Source: Clostridium sp. M62/1
GTDB lineage: Bacteria; Bacillota; Clostridia; Lachnospirales; Lachnospiraceae
Direction: 5' to 3'
NCBI RefSeq assembly: GCF_020736365.1
Contig: NZ_CP085988.1
Coordinates: forward strand, 1 to 64,000
Length of the DNA: 64,000 nucleotides
Program-made: the position numbers and the translations under genes
Part shown: one piece after another, positions 33,454 to 41,582 of the stretch
Numbering within the stretch: position 1 is the first letter of the stretch
Layout: each line of letters starts with the position of its first letter
The notes under the pieces: model-generated
What the model was told of the DNA's origin: nothing
Seen by the model: only the letters and a program-made list of their open reading frames with translations
Databases searched by the model: none

Positions 33454-34058
33454 GCTGGGACACGGTTCCGGGAAGAAATGGCGAAGGCTACCCGGATCCA
33501 ACAGCAAGCACCGCCCTTGCACGGGTGCAGCATAGCCAGAAAGGACTCCAGAGCAAGCGAGCCGGTGAACACTTCGAGAATATGATCACCGCAAGCCTGA
33601 ACTGGTACTGCGACAAGGGCGTGGCCTTCGTTGAAAAGACTCCGGAGCCCATGAAGCCACTCAGGAAGCCAGACCGACAGGGCCGTTTCCTTGCTTGCTA
33701 CACCAAAGCCGGACAGCCGGACTTCAAGGGAACGCTCACCGGTGGCCGGGCCGTGGTATTTGAGGCGAAACACACCGACAGCGACAAGATCGACCAGAGC
33801 CGCCTCACTCCTGAGCAGGTGGAAAGTCTGACACTGCACCACAAGCTCGGAGCTGCTGCCTTCATCATGGTGAGCGTGGGGCTGGAAAACTTCTACCGGG
33901 TACCGTGGGAAGTATGGCGAGACATGAAGCAGATCTACGGGCGCAAACACATGAAGCTCGAAGATCTGGAACCGTACCGCGTGCAATATATCGCCGGGAT
34001 CCTCAAACTGCTGGAAGGTGTGGAGATCGACTACACCGAGGAAGGAGGCACGCCATGA
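33450..34058 (+). CDS. recU: RecU-like Holliday junction resolvase
   Basis: 202 aa, ATGA overlap. Core: KRAGEHFENMITASLNWYC, AGQPDFKGTL (catalytic Asp), RAVVFEAKHT (catalytic Glu-x-Lys) and LTPEQVESLTLHHKLGAAAF. These are the nuclease motifs of RecU-family resolvases of Bacillota. It resolves recombination and replication junctions before packaging. Confidence 0.88.
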   Translation: MSWDTVPGRNGEGYPDPTASTALARVQHSQKGLQSKRAGEHFENMITASLNWYCDKGVAFVEKTPEPMKPLRKPDRQGRFLACYTKAGQPDFKGTLTGGRAVVFEAKHTDSDKIDQSRLTPEQVESLTLHHKLGAAAFIMVSVGLENFYRVPWEVWRDMKQIYGRKHMKLEDLEPYRVQYIAGILKLLEGVEIDYTEEGGTP

Positions 34059-34282
34059 AATGCGAATACTGCGAGCTCCGCAGAGTCGGGCCTTTTGTAA
34101 TTTCAAAAGCCTGCGCCATGCTGAGCGGAAAGCTCATAAACAAACAGACGGGCGAACCGTTAAAAATTTGTATGCACCACATGGCCTCCCCGGATCCGTG
34201 TATGAACAACGGGAACGGCTGCGGGCTCTACAAATCACAGAAAGGAGATCAAGCCAATGAACGACGCACTGCTGAGCAGTAA
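34055..34282 (+). CDS. Small zinc-ribbon-like protein
   Basis: 75 aa, ATGA overlap with recU and 26-base overlap with the next gene. Starts MKCEYCELRR and has further Cys/His (ICMHHMASPDPCMNN, GCGLYK), six Cys in all. It probably binds zinc; function unknown. Confidence 0.65.
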   Translation: MKCEYCELRRVGPFVISKACAMLSGKLINKQTGEPLKICMHHMASPDPCMNNGNGCGLYKSQKGDQANERRTAEQ

Positions 34283-34733
34283 AAACATGTGCTGGTGCAC
34301 TCCGCCGGATTTTTTCGCGGAACTGGATCGCGAGTTTCATTTTGAACTGGATCCGGCCAGCACCGACAAAAGCGCCAAGTGCGCGAAACACTTCACGCCG
34401 GACGACGACGGCCTAAAGCAAGACTGGGGGGGGTATTGCGTGTTTTGCAATCCGCCATACGGCCGAGCAATCGCCGACTGGGTACGCAAAGGCTACGAAG
34501 AAAGCCGGAAGCCCGGCACCACCGTGGTTATGCTCATTCCTTCGCGGACTGACACGGCATATTTTCACGACTGGATCTTCGGCAAGGCCAGCGAGGTGAG
34601 ATTCCTCCGCGGCCGCCTGAAATTCACCGACGAGGACGGAAACGGCGAGGACGCAGCTCCGTTTCCTTCTGCCGTCATAGTGTGGCGGAGTCCGGAAAGC
34701 ACCGGGCGCGAGTTTGCCACATGGCACATATAA
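34257..34733 (+). CDS. Phage Dam-type DNA N6-adenine methyltransferase
   Basis: 158 aa, ATG after GAAAGGAGATCAAGCCA. CTPPDFFAELDREFHFELDP then VFCNPPYGRAI, with NPPY the adenine methyltransferase active site. The short length is that of the phage Dam family. Second of three methyltransferases in this operon. Confidence 0.9.
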   Translation: MNDALLSSKNMCWCTPPDFFAELDREFHFELDPASTDKSAKCAKHFTPDDDGLKQDWGGYCVFCNPPYGRAIADWVRKGYEESRKPGTTVVMLIPSRTDTAYFHDWIFGKASEVRFLRGRLKFTDEDGNGEDAAPFPSAVIVWRSPESTGREFATWHI

Positions 34734-34787
34734 AAGCACCAGAGCCAGCGGGGCCACTGCTCCGCCGGTTCAGATAAGGAGGAAACC

Positions 34788-35075
34788 ATGAACGGGATTA
34801 CTAAACAGACACGCCGCCAAAGTTACGACGGCATACGAACACGCAGCGGCGAGCGTTGCAAGCTAATACTGGAAACCCTCGGAAATCGGTCAATGACCGT
34901 GGAAGAAATCACCGACGAGCTGGTGGCTGCTGGCCACCTGAAATACTACGACCGCAACTTCGTGGCGCCGAGACTCACAGAGCTGAAAGGCGCCGGAGTT
35001 CTGGAAGTCGTCGGAAAGAAACCGAGCAAAAGAACCGGAAAAAATACAGCCGTATGGGCTGCGGTAAGGAGGTAA
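34788..35075 (+). CDS. Winged-helix-like small protein
   Basis: 95 aa, ATG after AAGGAGGAAACC. Helix-turn-helix-like pattern in MTVEEITDELVAAGHLKYYDRNFVAPRLTEL (middle), then KGAGVLEVVGKKPSK, a typical wing. Probably binds DNA; target unknown. Confidence 0.6.
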   Translation: MNGITKQTRRQSYDGIRTRSGERCKLILETLGNRSMTVEEITDELVAAGHLKYYDRNFVAPRLTELKGAGVLEVVGKKPSKRTGKNTAVWAAVRR

Positions 35076-35079
35076 GCAC

Positions 35080-35682
35080 ATGAAAAAGCAGAAAGTACAG
35101 GCAAAGATCAACCTCGAAGCTCTCGCAGGCGGAGCCTTCGCCGAGAAACTCAACGAGGCGCTCATGCAGGTGGCTGAAAATATTCAGAATCCGAACACAG
35201 AAGCAACCACTAAGCGCCAGATCACGGTAAATATTAAATTTACGCCGAACAAAACCCGCCAAATGGTAGGAACCCAGATTGCTGTCACGACCAAGCTCGC
35301 AGCTACCGAAGCAATCGACACGCAAATGGTGATGGGCGTCAATATGAGAACCGGCCAGATCGAGATCGCCGAATACGACGGGCAGATCCGTGGACAGATG
35401 GATCTCTCCGACTTCACGGACGCCGATCAGGATCAGGAATCAGAGGAAACACAAGCTGCAGCTCCTACACCGGGACAGAATCCGACCGGCAAGCCTCTGG
35501 ATCTTAAAAACAGGGGAAAACAGGCACCTGCTGCCGCTACTGAATTAGTTCCGGGCCGTGACTACGATCCGGACACCGGCGAGGTATACGAAACCGCCGG
35601 ACAGCCTACGGACGACCGCCAGACAACCGGCGGACGCAATAACATGAAGGTGGTAAAAATCGCACCAGCAAAAGAAGCATAA
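35080..35682 (+). CDS. Conserved-looking phage early protein, unknown
   Basis: 200 aa, ATG after AAGGAGGTAAGCAC. N-terminal 115 residues mixed alpha/beta (ITVNIKFTPNKTRQMV, then VMGVNMRTGQIEIAEYDG). An Ala/Pro/Gln linker and a C-terminal segment contain one dispersed repeat (QPTDDRQTTGG). Similar proteins accompany the next gene in Bacillota phages, sometimes labelled replication terminator. I assign no function. Confidence 0.6.
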   Translation: MKKQKVQAKINLEALAGGAFAEKLNEALMQVAENIQNPNTEATTKRQITVNIKFTPNKTRQMVGTQIAVTTKLAATEAIDTQMVMGVNMRTGQIEIAEYDGQIRGQMDLSDFTDADQDQESEETQAAAPTPGQNPTGKPLDLKNRGKQAPAAATELVPGRDYDPDTGEVYETAGQPTDDRQTTGGRNNMKVVKIAPAKEA

Positions 35683-35695
35683 GGAGGTCAATAAA

Positions 35696-36439
35696 ATGGA
35701 AGGAATCAAAGAAGCAATCGCATATATCACAGGGCTGGCCGTAAAGGCTGAGAAGCCAGAAACAATCGAGATCAACGGCCGGACATACTGCACGAAGGAT
35801 CTCAGACGCTACGACGCAGCCGACAAGGCCGAGCCGATCAAAGCGACCACTCTCACCTCTCTGGTGGACTATATCAAGGAAAGCCGCGAGGAACTCCGCG
35901 ACAGAATGATCATTCAGGTGGTAAGCGCCACAAAGGTGCTGCTCTACTCCGGGCTGCTGGCCGAGCGTGACCGTGAGACTCTGTTCGAGGTCAACGCCCT
36001 GCTGCCGCAGTTTGAATACGGCCGCGAATATGATCAGGAGAGCTTCCTCGTGGCCATGCAGTCATGCTTCCAGAAAACAGACGACCGCGAAGCCGTCACC
36101 ATTATGGCGAGCAATATCGTGAACACACAGCAGGGAACCTTCTCAGACGACGGCGTAAGTCAACAGGCAATCATCAAAACCGGAGTAACCACGAAGGACG
36201 CCGCCTTCGTTCCTAATCCGGTGAGCCTGATCCCGTACCGCACATTTTTGGAAGTTCCGCAGCCCGCGAGTGACTTCGTGTTCAGAATCAGCGAGGGACG
36301 CGGCGGAGCCCCTGCCTTCAAGCTGGTGGCTGCTGACGGTGGCCTCTGGAAGTCTCAGGCGGTGGACAACGTGAAGAACTACCTCGTCAAAGCACTGGCA
36401 GACGTTCCGGAACGTGAAAGGATCACGATCATTGCATAA
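35696..36439 (+). CDS. DUF2303-like early protein, unknown
   Basis: 247 aa, ATG after AAGGAGGTCAATAAA. TLTSLVDYIKESREELRDRM, then LLPQFEYGREYDQESFLVAMQS and PVSLIPYRTFLEVPQPASDFVFR. Length and layout resemble the YfdQ/DUF2303 family of phage early genes, function unknown. Confidence 0.65.
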   Translation: MEGIKEAIAYITGLAVKAEKPETIEINGRTYCTKDLRRYDAADKAEPIKATTLTSLVDYIKESREELRDRMIIQVVSATKVLLYSGLLAERDRETLFEVNALLPQFEYGREYDQESFLVAMQSCFQKTDDREAVTIMASNIVNTQQGTFSDDGVSQQAIIKTGVTTKDAAFVPNPVSLIPYRTFLEVPQPASDFVFRISEGRGGAPAFKLVAADGGLWKSQAVDNVKNYLVKALADVPERERITIIA

Positions 36440-36444
36440 TGTGG

Positions 36445-36490
36445 CCGACATAAATGTCGGGAACATACCGGGAGGGCCAAGCTCTCCCGG
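36445..36490 (+). promoter_or_regulatory. Two hairpins between early genes
   Basis: CCGACA-TAAA-TGTCGG (36445-36460) and CCGGGAG ... CTCCCGG (36468-36474 with 36484-36490). Neither has a T run, so they are not standard terminators. They may stabilise or process mRNA. Confidence 0.5.
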
Positions 36491-36512
36491 CAAACCAAAG
36501 GAGGACAAGAAC

Positions 36513-36662
36513 ATGCTGATCATAAACATAGTGCTGGCCCTCGTGGCTGCTCTCCTGCTTTTTGGAGTTATTGGAGAAAAGGACGGGCTCAGACAGCAGA
36601 ACATCACGATCGCCTTCGTGGCCGTGATCGTGCTCATTATCGCATTAAATAGATTTTTCTAA
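36513..36662 (+). CDS. 49-aa two-helix membrane peptide
   Basis: ATG after AAAGGAGGACAAGAAC. Two hydrophobic segments (INIVLALVAALLLFGVIG and ITIAFVAVIVLIIALN) joined by a charged turn. Small early membrane proteins can affect superinfection or host physiology; no family recognised. Confidence 0.65.
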   Translation: MLIINIVLALVAALLLFGVIGEKDGLRQQNITIAFVAVIVLIIALNRFF

Positions 36663-36676
36663 GGGAGGACAAAACC

Positions 36677-37318
36677 ATGGAATATAAACCGAAAGTTATC
36701 ACCGGAAAAGTGACCGGCACCGGCTGGCCGATCGACGGCCATGTGCTCTGGTTCTCACAGTGGGACTACGACAACCGCGAGAGCTGGCACCTCTACGGCT
36801 GGGAGGACTCAGAGGACGAGGCAGTCATGCAGACCGTATTCCAGACCGAAACCGAGGCTGGCCTCTGCCTGTTCGATACGCTGGAGAAGTTCGCAGAGAA
36901 TTGGAAGGCAAAGAAATGGGAGCCGCAGGGCTTGTTCTGCCTGCCATTGGACAAGGTGGAAGTGCTGGAGGTAAAGCAGGAAGAAAGCACCAACAACACC
37001 CGCGAACAGCTCCGGGCCCACGGCTTCGATCTGACACCGAGAAAGCAGACTGACAGGGGCGGGATCATCTGCCTACCACTGGACAAGAACCTGAACGGCG
37101 ACGTGCAGGCCAAGCACCCGGACTGGAAGCCAGTCGAGTGCCCGACATGCGGCCGGAAATGCTGGAAACACCCGGAAGCTGACCGCCTCGCCAAAGAACA
37201 GGACGCGAAAATGCTCTGTACTGAGTGCGCGATCAAAGCCGGGCTTCTGTCACCGTTCCGAAAGGAAGGCCCAAACCGCGCGCAGCGAAGGAGGGCAAAG
37301 CGTGAAAGAAGAAAATAA
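36677..37318 (+). CDS. Zinc-ribbon protein, unknown role
   Basis: 213 aa, ATG after AAGGGAGGACAAAACC. Trp-rich N-terminal half, then a Cys motif (VECPTCGRKCWKHPE ... MLCTECAIKAG) and a very basic end (RAQRRRAKRERRK). Likely nucleic-acid binding. It overlaps the next gene by 17 bases. Confidence 0.6.
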   Translation: MEYKPKVITGKVTGTGWPIDGHVLWFSQWDYDNRESWHLYGWEDSEDEAVMQTVFQTETEAGLCLFDTLEKFAENWKAKKWEPQGLFCLPLDKVEVLEVKQEESTNNTREQLRAHGFDLTPRKQTDRGGIICLPLDKNLNGDVQAKHPDWKPVECPTCGRKCWKHPEADRLAKEQDAKMLCTECAIKAGLLSPFRKEGPNRAQRRRAKRERRK

Positions 37319-37664
37319 CACAGATGGGCTCTACTACCTCAAAATAGACGCGAGGCACTACTTCCCCGACGGAAAAATAGCAAGGGACGTGCTGGAGGCG
37401 CTCAGGTGCAGGCAATACGCCGAAGTGCTGGCCTTCTATCTGGAGTGTGACCTCGACGACATAGAAAAACAAGCTCGCAGACTCGCGGAAAGCACCGCGC
37501 TGAGCTACTCGGAAGCGCTCCACAAGATCGGCGGAGATATGCTGCGGAACAAGCAGGAAAAACCGGCCCCACTCTCCCTCTGGCCTATCAGACAAGAACC
37601 GGTGCGGCCGAACCGTGCAGCCAGACGAGCAGCTAAAAGAAAAGGAGGACGAAATGGACGATAA
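37302..37664 (+). CDS. Small basic-tailed early protein
   Basis: 120 aa, GTG eight bases after AAGGAGG. Helical core (VLEALRCRQYAEVLAFYLECD) and a basic end (RPNRAARRAAKRKGG) like the previous protein's. No family recognised. Confidence 0.6.
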   Translation: MKEENNTDGLYYLKIDARHYFPDGKIARDVLEALRCRQYAEVLAFYLECDLDDIEKQARRLAESTALSYSEALHKIGGDMLRNKQEKPAPLSLWPIRQEPVRPNRAARRAAKRKGGRNGR

Positions 37665-38238
37665 CAAGAACAAGCCTATGGGCTGGCCGTTACTCTACAC
37701 ACTGGCAACACTCGCAGGCGTGGCCATGCTGGCAATCCTGAAAGCCTGCGGCATTATATCAATGAGCTGGCCGGTGGTGATCGCCGGGCTCGTGTGGGTA
37801 CCCACCGCGCTGCTGCTGATCACTCTCTGGGTGGCCACTCTCCTGATCTGGATCGGGCGAACCGGGAAAAAGATCAGGGAATACAATCGCAGGAGAAAGA
37901 TCTCCCGCACTCTGGACGAATCCATGAAAGGGCTCACGCTAAACGGCGTCGGCCCCATTTATGGTATTAGAAGAAATAAAGGCGAAAACAACACCGACTA
38001 CGAGAAAAGGATCCGCGAAAAGCTGGGGGTTTTCCCGCGCAGTCTGCCGAAATACGAAACCATGGAACAGCTCACCCTCTCCAATGTGGGCCCGATCTAT
38101 GGCGTCGTAAAGAAACAGGACGAAAGCTGGAAGCACTACCGCCGCAGAATCCTGAAAGCAGCCCAAACTATTGATACCGTACAGCTACCAACCGGCAAGT
38201 GCGCACCGGACAACCGCCGGACAGAGGGCAAAAAGTGA
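37654..38238 (+). CDS. Membrane protein with internal repeat
   Basis: 194 aa from ATG 37654 after AAAAGGAGGACGAA. Two membrane helices (about 10-28 and 35-62), then a cytoplasmic part with two copies of a ~45-residue unit, each containing L-x-VGPIYG (LNGVGPIYGIRRNKGEN and LSNVGPIYGVVKKQDES). Unknown function. A dispersed repeat copy lies at its 3' end. Confidence 0.6.
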   Translation: MDDNKNKPMGWPLLYTLATLAGVAMLAILKACGIISMSWPVVIAGLVWVPTALLLITLWVATLLIWIGRTGKKIREYNRRRKISRTLDESMKGLTLNGVGPIYGIRRNKGENNTDYEKRIREKLGVFPRSLPKYETMEQLTLSNVGPIYGVVKKQDESWKHYRRRILKAAQTIDTVQLPTGKCAPDNRRTEGKK

Positions 38239-38429
38239 GCTGGCCAAGCAAAGAGACCGGCGCCTGCTCATGGGTGCCGGGGCTCGGCTTTAAAGAGTGG
38301 TACTCAACGAGCTGCCACATGTACTACGAGATCGCGAGCGCGGTCACAAAGAAGAATATCAAAGCCGGGACGTGCCCGTATTGCCACCGGCCTATCAAAA
38401 TAAAGGAGGAACGAAAACATGGACTATAA
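38235..38429 (+). CDS. Small Cys-containing protein
   Basis: 64 aa from GTG 38235, overlapping the previous stop (GTGA). GFKEWYSTSCHMYYEIASA ... GTCPYCHRPIK gives one CxxC and nearby His/Cys, a probable zinc site. GTG 38199 in frame is possible but lacks a ribosome site. Confidence 0.5.
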   Translation: MSWPSKETGACSWVPGLGFKEWYSTSCHMYYEIASAVTKKNIKAGTCPYCHRPIKIKEERKHGL

Positions 38430-39756
38430 AACAGAAGCACAGCCAAAAGCAACCGCTGGAGGGGTACCGGTATTCTGCGCCCATGACGCGATCGTGGCCA
38501 TTGAGAAGCTGATCCCCAACCCGAAGAACCCGAACACACACCCGGACGCACAGATCCAAGCACTCGGCCGCATTATCCGCCAGACCGGGTGGAGGGCGCC
38601 GATCACAGTGTCGAAGCGCTCCGGCTTCATAGTAAAGGGCCACGGCCGTCTCGCTGCTGCCAAGCTCGAAGGACTCAACGAAGTGCCGGTGGACTACCAG
38701 AACTACACGAACGAGGCCGAGGAATACGCCGATCTGGTGGCCGACAACCGGATCGCAGAGCTGGCAGAGATCGACAACAAGCTGCTGGCTGACATTTTCG
38801 CCGACATTGACACTGGCGAGATCCCCATGGAGCTGACCGGCTACACCGACAAGGAAGTGGAAAGCCTCGTCACTGGACTGGCCGAAGCCCTGCACAATGA
38901 CCTCACAGAGCCGGACGAGATCCCAGAGCTTCCGGAGGAAGATCAGACAATCACGCAACGCGGCGATCTCTGGATTCTCGGAAACCACCGCCTCGTGTGC
39001 GGAGACAGTACAAACGAAGCCGATCGCGCTCTCCTACTCGACGGAGCCGAGCCTCAGATCCTTCTCATGGATCCGCCGTACTGCTCCGGAGGTTTTCAGG
39101 AATCCGGACGCAGCACCGGAAGTATCGGAACCAAACGCTACGACGCAAACGGGAAGGAAATCAAAGTGACGATCGCGAACGATACCCTCAGCACTCGCGG
39201 ATACCAGCAGCTCATGCGCTCGATCCTGAAACAGTTCACCGGTACCGTGGTTTATTGCTTCACCGACTGGAGAATGTGGCTCTATCTCTACGACGTAATG
39301 GAGGAAAGCGGGTTCGGCGTCAAGAATATGATCGTCTGGAATAAGAAAACGCCGGGCATGGGTATGGGCTGGAGAACTCAGCACGAGCTGATAATGTTCG
39401 CACACCGTACAAAGCCAGCATGGGACAACCACAAGGGCTACGGGAACGTGATCGAAGCCACCCGCTCCGGAAATGAGCTCCACCCGACGCAAAAGCCGGT
39501 GGAGATACTGGAGAAACTGCTGGACAATACACAGTGGGCCGAGGGAGTCATGGACGCCTTCGGAGGATCTGGCACGACTCTGATCGCTGCGGAAAGTATA
39601 GGCCAGAAGTCGTACCTCATGGAGCTGAGTCCTCAGTTTGTTGATACAATCGTAAAACGCTACATAAGGACAACTGGCAAGACGACCGGGATCCGACTGT
39701 TCAGGAAGGGCAAAGAGCTGGGCCGCGAGCACTTCGAGAGAATGTTCACGGAATAA
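38419..39756 (+). CDS. ParB-like domain plus DNA methyltransferase
   Basis: 445 aa, ATG after AAAGGAGGAACGAAAAC. Residues about 25-110 are a ParB/sulfiredoxin-like domain (LIPNPKNPNTHPDAQI, FIVKGHGRLAAAKLEG). The rest is an adenine/cytosine methyltransferase (LLMDPPYCSGG, then HPTQKPVEIL and DAFGGSGTTLIAAE). Such fusions are common in phages of Bacillota; third methyltransferase here. Confidence 0.9.
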   Translation: MDYKTEAQPKATAGGVPVFCAHDAIVAIEKLIPNPKNPNTHPDAQIQALGRIIRQTGWRAPITVSKRSGFIVKGHGRLAAAKLEGLNEVPVDYQNYTNEAEEYADLVADNRIAELAEIDNKLLADIFADIDTGEIPMELTGYTDKEVESLVTGLAEALHNDLTEPDEIPELPEEDQTITQRGDLWILGNHRLVCGDSTNEADRALLLDGAEPQILLMDPPYCSGGFQESGRSTGSIGTKRYDANGKEIKVTIANDTLSTRGYQQLMRSILKQFTGTVVYCFTDWRMWLYLYDVMEESGFGVKNMIVWNKKTPGMGMGWRTQHELIMFAHRTKPAWDNHKGYGNVIEATRSGNELHPTQKPVEILEKLLDNTQWAEGVMDAFGGSGTTLIAAESIGQKSYLMELSPQFVDTIVKRYIRTTGKTTGIRLFRKGKELGREHFERMFTE

Positions 39757-39779
39757 GCCAGCGAAAGGAGGTGGAACCC

Positions 39780-40283
39780 ATGCACCAGAACAGTGAGGCA
39801 AAACAGCCGAAGGAAACCGACGAGATCAAGAAAAAGCTGGAAAGCTACGCAGCACTCCACCGCAGGATCGACAACCAGATCGAACGGCTGGAGAATCTGG
39901 AGGCCGTCATGGGCTCCATATCCTCGCCGAGCTTCGACGGAATATCCGGAGGCGGTGGCGACGGAACAAGCAAACAAGAACGGCAAGTGATCCAGAAGGT
40001 AACACTGGAGGAAACGATCCGCCGCATGATCGCAGACGAGGATCAGGAACGCAGCGAACTGGAGGCCCTGATCTCCGAAATGGAAAAGCCAGACGAGCAG
40101 ACCGTGTTAGAAATGCACTACTTCGACGCAGCGAACTGGTGGACAGTATGTGCCGCCCTTCATGGTAGCCGGGAGGACTACGACGAACACGAGCAACGCT
40201 ACCTCAAAAGAACATTCAAGCTACACGGCTCGGCGCTTCAATCGCTGGCCAAAATATACAGAGCAAAACAAGAACAGGGATAA
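39780..40283 (+). CDS. Putative late transcription regulator (ArpU/sigma-like)
   Basis: 167 aa from ATG 39780 after AAAGGAGGTGGAACCC. Coiled-coil N-terminus, Gly-rich break (FDGISGGGGDG), then a helical domain ending with an HTH-like stretch (WWTVCAALHGSREDYDEHEQRYLKRTFK). It is the last early gene before the packaging genes, where ArpU/RinA-type activators of late genes usually lie. Confidence 0.6.
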   Translation: MHQNSEAKQPKETDEIKKKLESYAALHRRIDNQIERLENLEAVMGSISSPSFDGISGGGGDGTSKQERQVIQKVTLEETIRRMIADEDQERSELEALISEMEKPDEQTVLEMHYFDAANWWTVCAALHGSREDYDEHEQRYLKRTFKLHGSALQSLAKIYRAKQEQG

Positions 40284-40287
40284 CAAC

Positions 40288-40328
40288 GCCCGCCAGAAGC
40301 CACAGGAAGGCCGACGGCGGGCTTTTTT
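40288..40328 (+). terminator. Terminator at end of early operon
   Basis: GCCCGCC (40288-40294) pairs with GGCGGGC (40316-40322), then six T. Confidence 0.8.
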
Positions 40329-40392
40329 GCGCGCCCGAAGAAATACGCACACACTCAGGAGAAAGCCGCAGACGGAACGCTCACGAGCACAC

Positions 40393-40434
40393 AGGGGGGA
40401 TAAAAAGGGACAAAAAGGGATAAAAGGGGATAAA
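40393..40434. repeat. 10-bp phased A-tract/G-tract repeat
   Basis: (T/C)AAAAAGGGA-type units start at 40401, 40411, 40421 and, partially, 40431, preceded by GGGGGGA. A 10-bp period puts the A-tracts on one helix face, which bends DNA. It lies between two terminators in the 283-base gap before the packaging genes. Confidence 0.7.
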
Positions 40435-40464
40435 CCACCGTGCTACTCTGTATAACAGCGAAAG

Positions 40465-40500
40465 CCGTCCGGGGACATGATAAAGATCCGGGCGGTTTTT
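40465..40500 (+). terminator. Second terminator before the packaging genes
   Basis: CCGTCCGG pairs with CCGGGCGG (one G-T pair) across a 15-base loop, followed by five T. No convincing late promoter is visible in 40501-40566. Confidence 0.65.
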
Positions 40501-40566
40501 CCTATGTGCCTACCCTCAGAAAAGAACTGGGAGGGGTGCAAATTTTCCACAGGAAGGAGCAAACAC

Positions 40567-41259
40567 ATGGGCGGTCTATTCTATACCGGCCAAAGCCGCC
40601 GAACCTCTGGCAGCTTCACCGTGACATGCTCCGGAGCTAAGGATATTGTGAAGCGACTCAACAAACTGGAGAACGGCGGGCAGACGGCAATCAAGAAAAC
40701 CGTCAACGACTTTATGAGCCGTGCGCCTGCGTGGGTATCGAAGGGGATCCGCGAACACTACGGGGTAGACACTGCCGCAATCAACGAGGCCAAACAACAA
40801 CCTCGGAGGGGGCAGAGCTCAATCCAAGTGGCGGGGGTTCAAGTTGATAGTGCCTCCCTCATTTATAAGGGGCGGACACTGACGCCGACGCATTTCAAAA
40901 TGAGCCCGAAGTCCAGACCAAGCGCTCAGCAAAAGAAGCCGATCAGAATCCCCGGCCAACTGATCGCCGGAGCTGGTGACGTTGCAATGGTTCGACCACC
41001 GCGGCCGTACCAAGTCAAGGCGACGATCATTAAGGGATCCCGTGTGAGCCTCGGCTCGAACGTGTTCCTCACTGGCGGAAACGGCGGCTCCATGCTTCCG
41101 TTTCAAAAGACTGGGAGGGGGCGCTCCCCGATCGAGGCCGTGCGTACTCTGTCCGTGCCTCAGATGATCGACGGCAAAGCACGCCAAACCATTGAGACAA
41201 CAATCTCCGAGAAGCTCGGCGAACGTTTCAACCATTACATAGATCAAGTAATGAAATAG
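40567..41259 (+). CDS. Tail completion protein, lambda gpZ-like
   Basis: 230 aa from ATG 40567 after GGAAGGAGCAAACAC. ALFA-like helix (KDIVKRLNKLENGGQTAIKKTVNDF), then WVSKGIREHYGVD and a long beta region, C-terminus RQTIETTISEKLGERFNHYID. This matches minor tail protein Z, which joins tail to head. In lambda it lies after the head genes; here it lies before the terminase. Confidence 0.72.
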   Translation: MGGLFYTGQSRRTSGSFTVTCSGAKDIVKRLNKLENGGQTAIKKTVNDFMSRAPAWVSKGIREHYGVDTAAINEAKQQPRRGQSSIQVAGVQVDSASLIYKGRTLTPTHFKMSPKSRPSAQQKKPIRIPGQLIAGAGDVAMVRPPRPYQVKATIIKGSRVSLGSNVFLTGGNGGSMLPFQKTGRGRSPIEAVRTLSVPQMIDGKARQTIETTISEKLGERFNHYIDQVMK

Positions 41260-41582
41260 CCAAACGCTCCGAGCTACGAGCCAAAGCCAAGCCAACGAAC
41301 ACGCGCCAAGCAGCAAGCCAAGCGCGAAGCAATCGAACAGCAAAGCCAAAGCGAAACCAAAAGCAACAGCAACAAAGAACAGCGAAACAAAGCGACCAAA
41401 GCAAAGAAGCAAAAGGCAAAGCAACTCGACCGAGCAACCGCGCCGAAATTTTTCCGCAGCCCGAAGGTACTGTCCGGGCCGCCAAACGCCTGCGGTGCTG
41501 GCGAGCCCAAAACACGCGCAGACTCAGAAAAATTTTTTCAGGCCGTTTCGTTTCGTTTGTCTCAAAGAAAGGAGGTGGCGCC
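41260..41582. other. T-poor region upstream of terminase, candidate cos/cosB
   Basis: 323 bases with no start codon for any convincing gene. The first 160 bases are almost free of T on the + strand and carry many CAAAGC/CCAAGC/AAAGC motifs (for example near 41283, 41339, 41392). In lambda, cosN and the gpNu1-binding R sites lie directly upstream of Nu1, so repeated motifs here may be the terminase binding sites. A cut site is not identifiable by eye. Confidence 0.45.

Noticed and set aside
41262..41582. Lys/Gln-rich protein encoded in the T-poor tract
   Set aside because: Several frames are open only because T is rare; there is no start codon or ribosome site for any of them.
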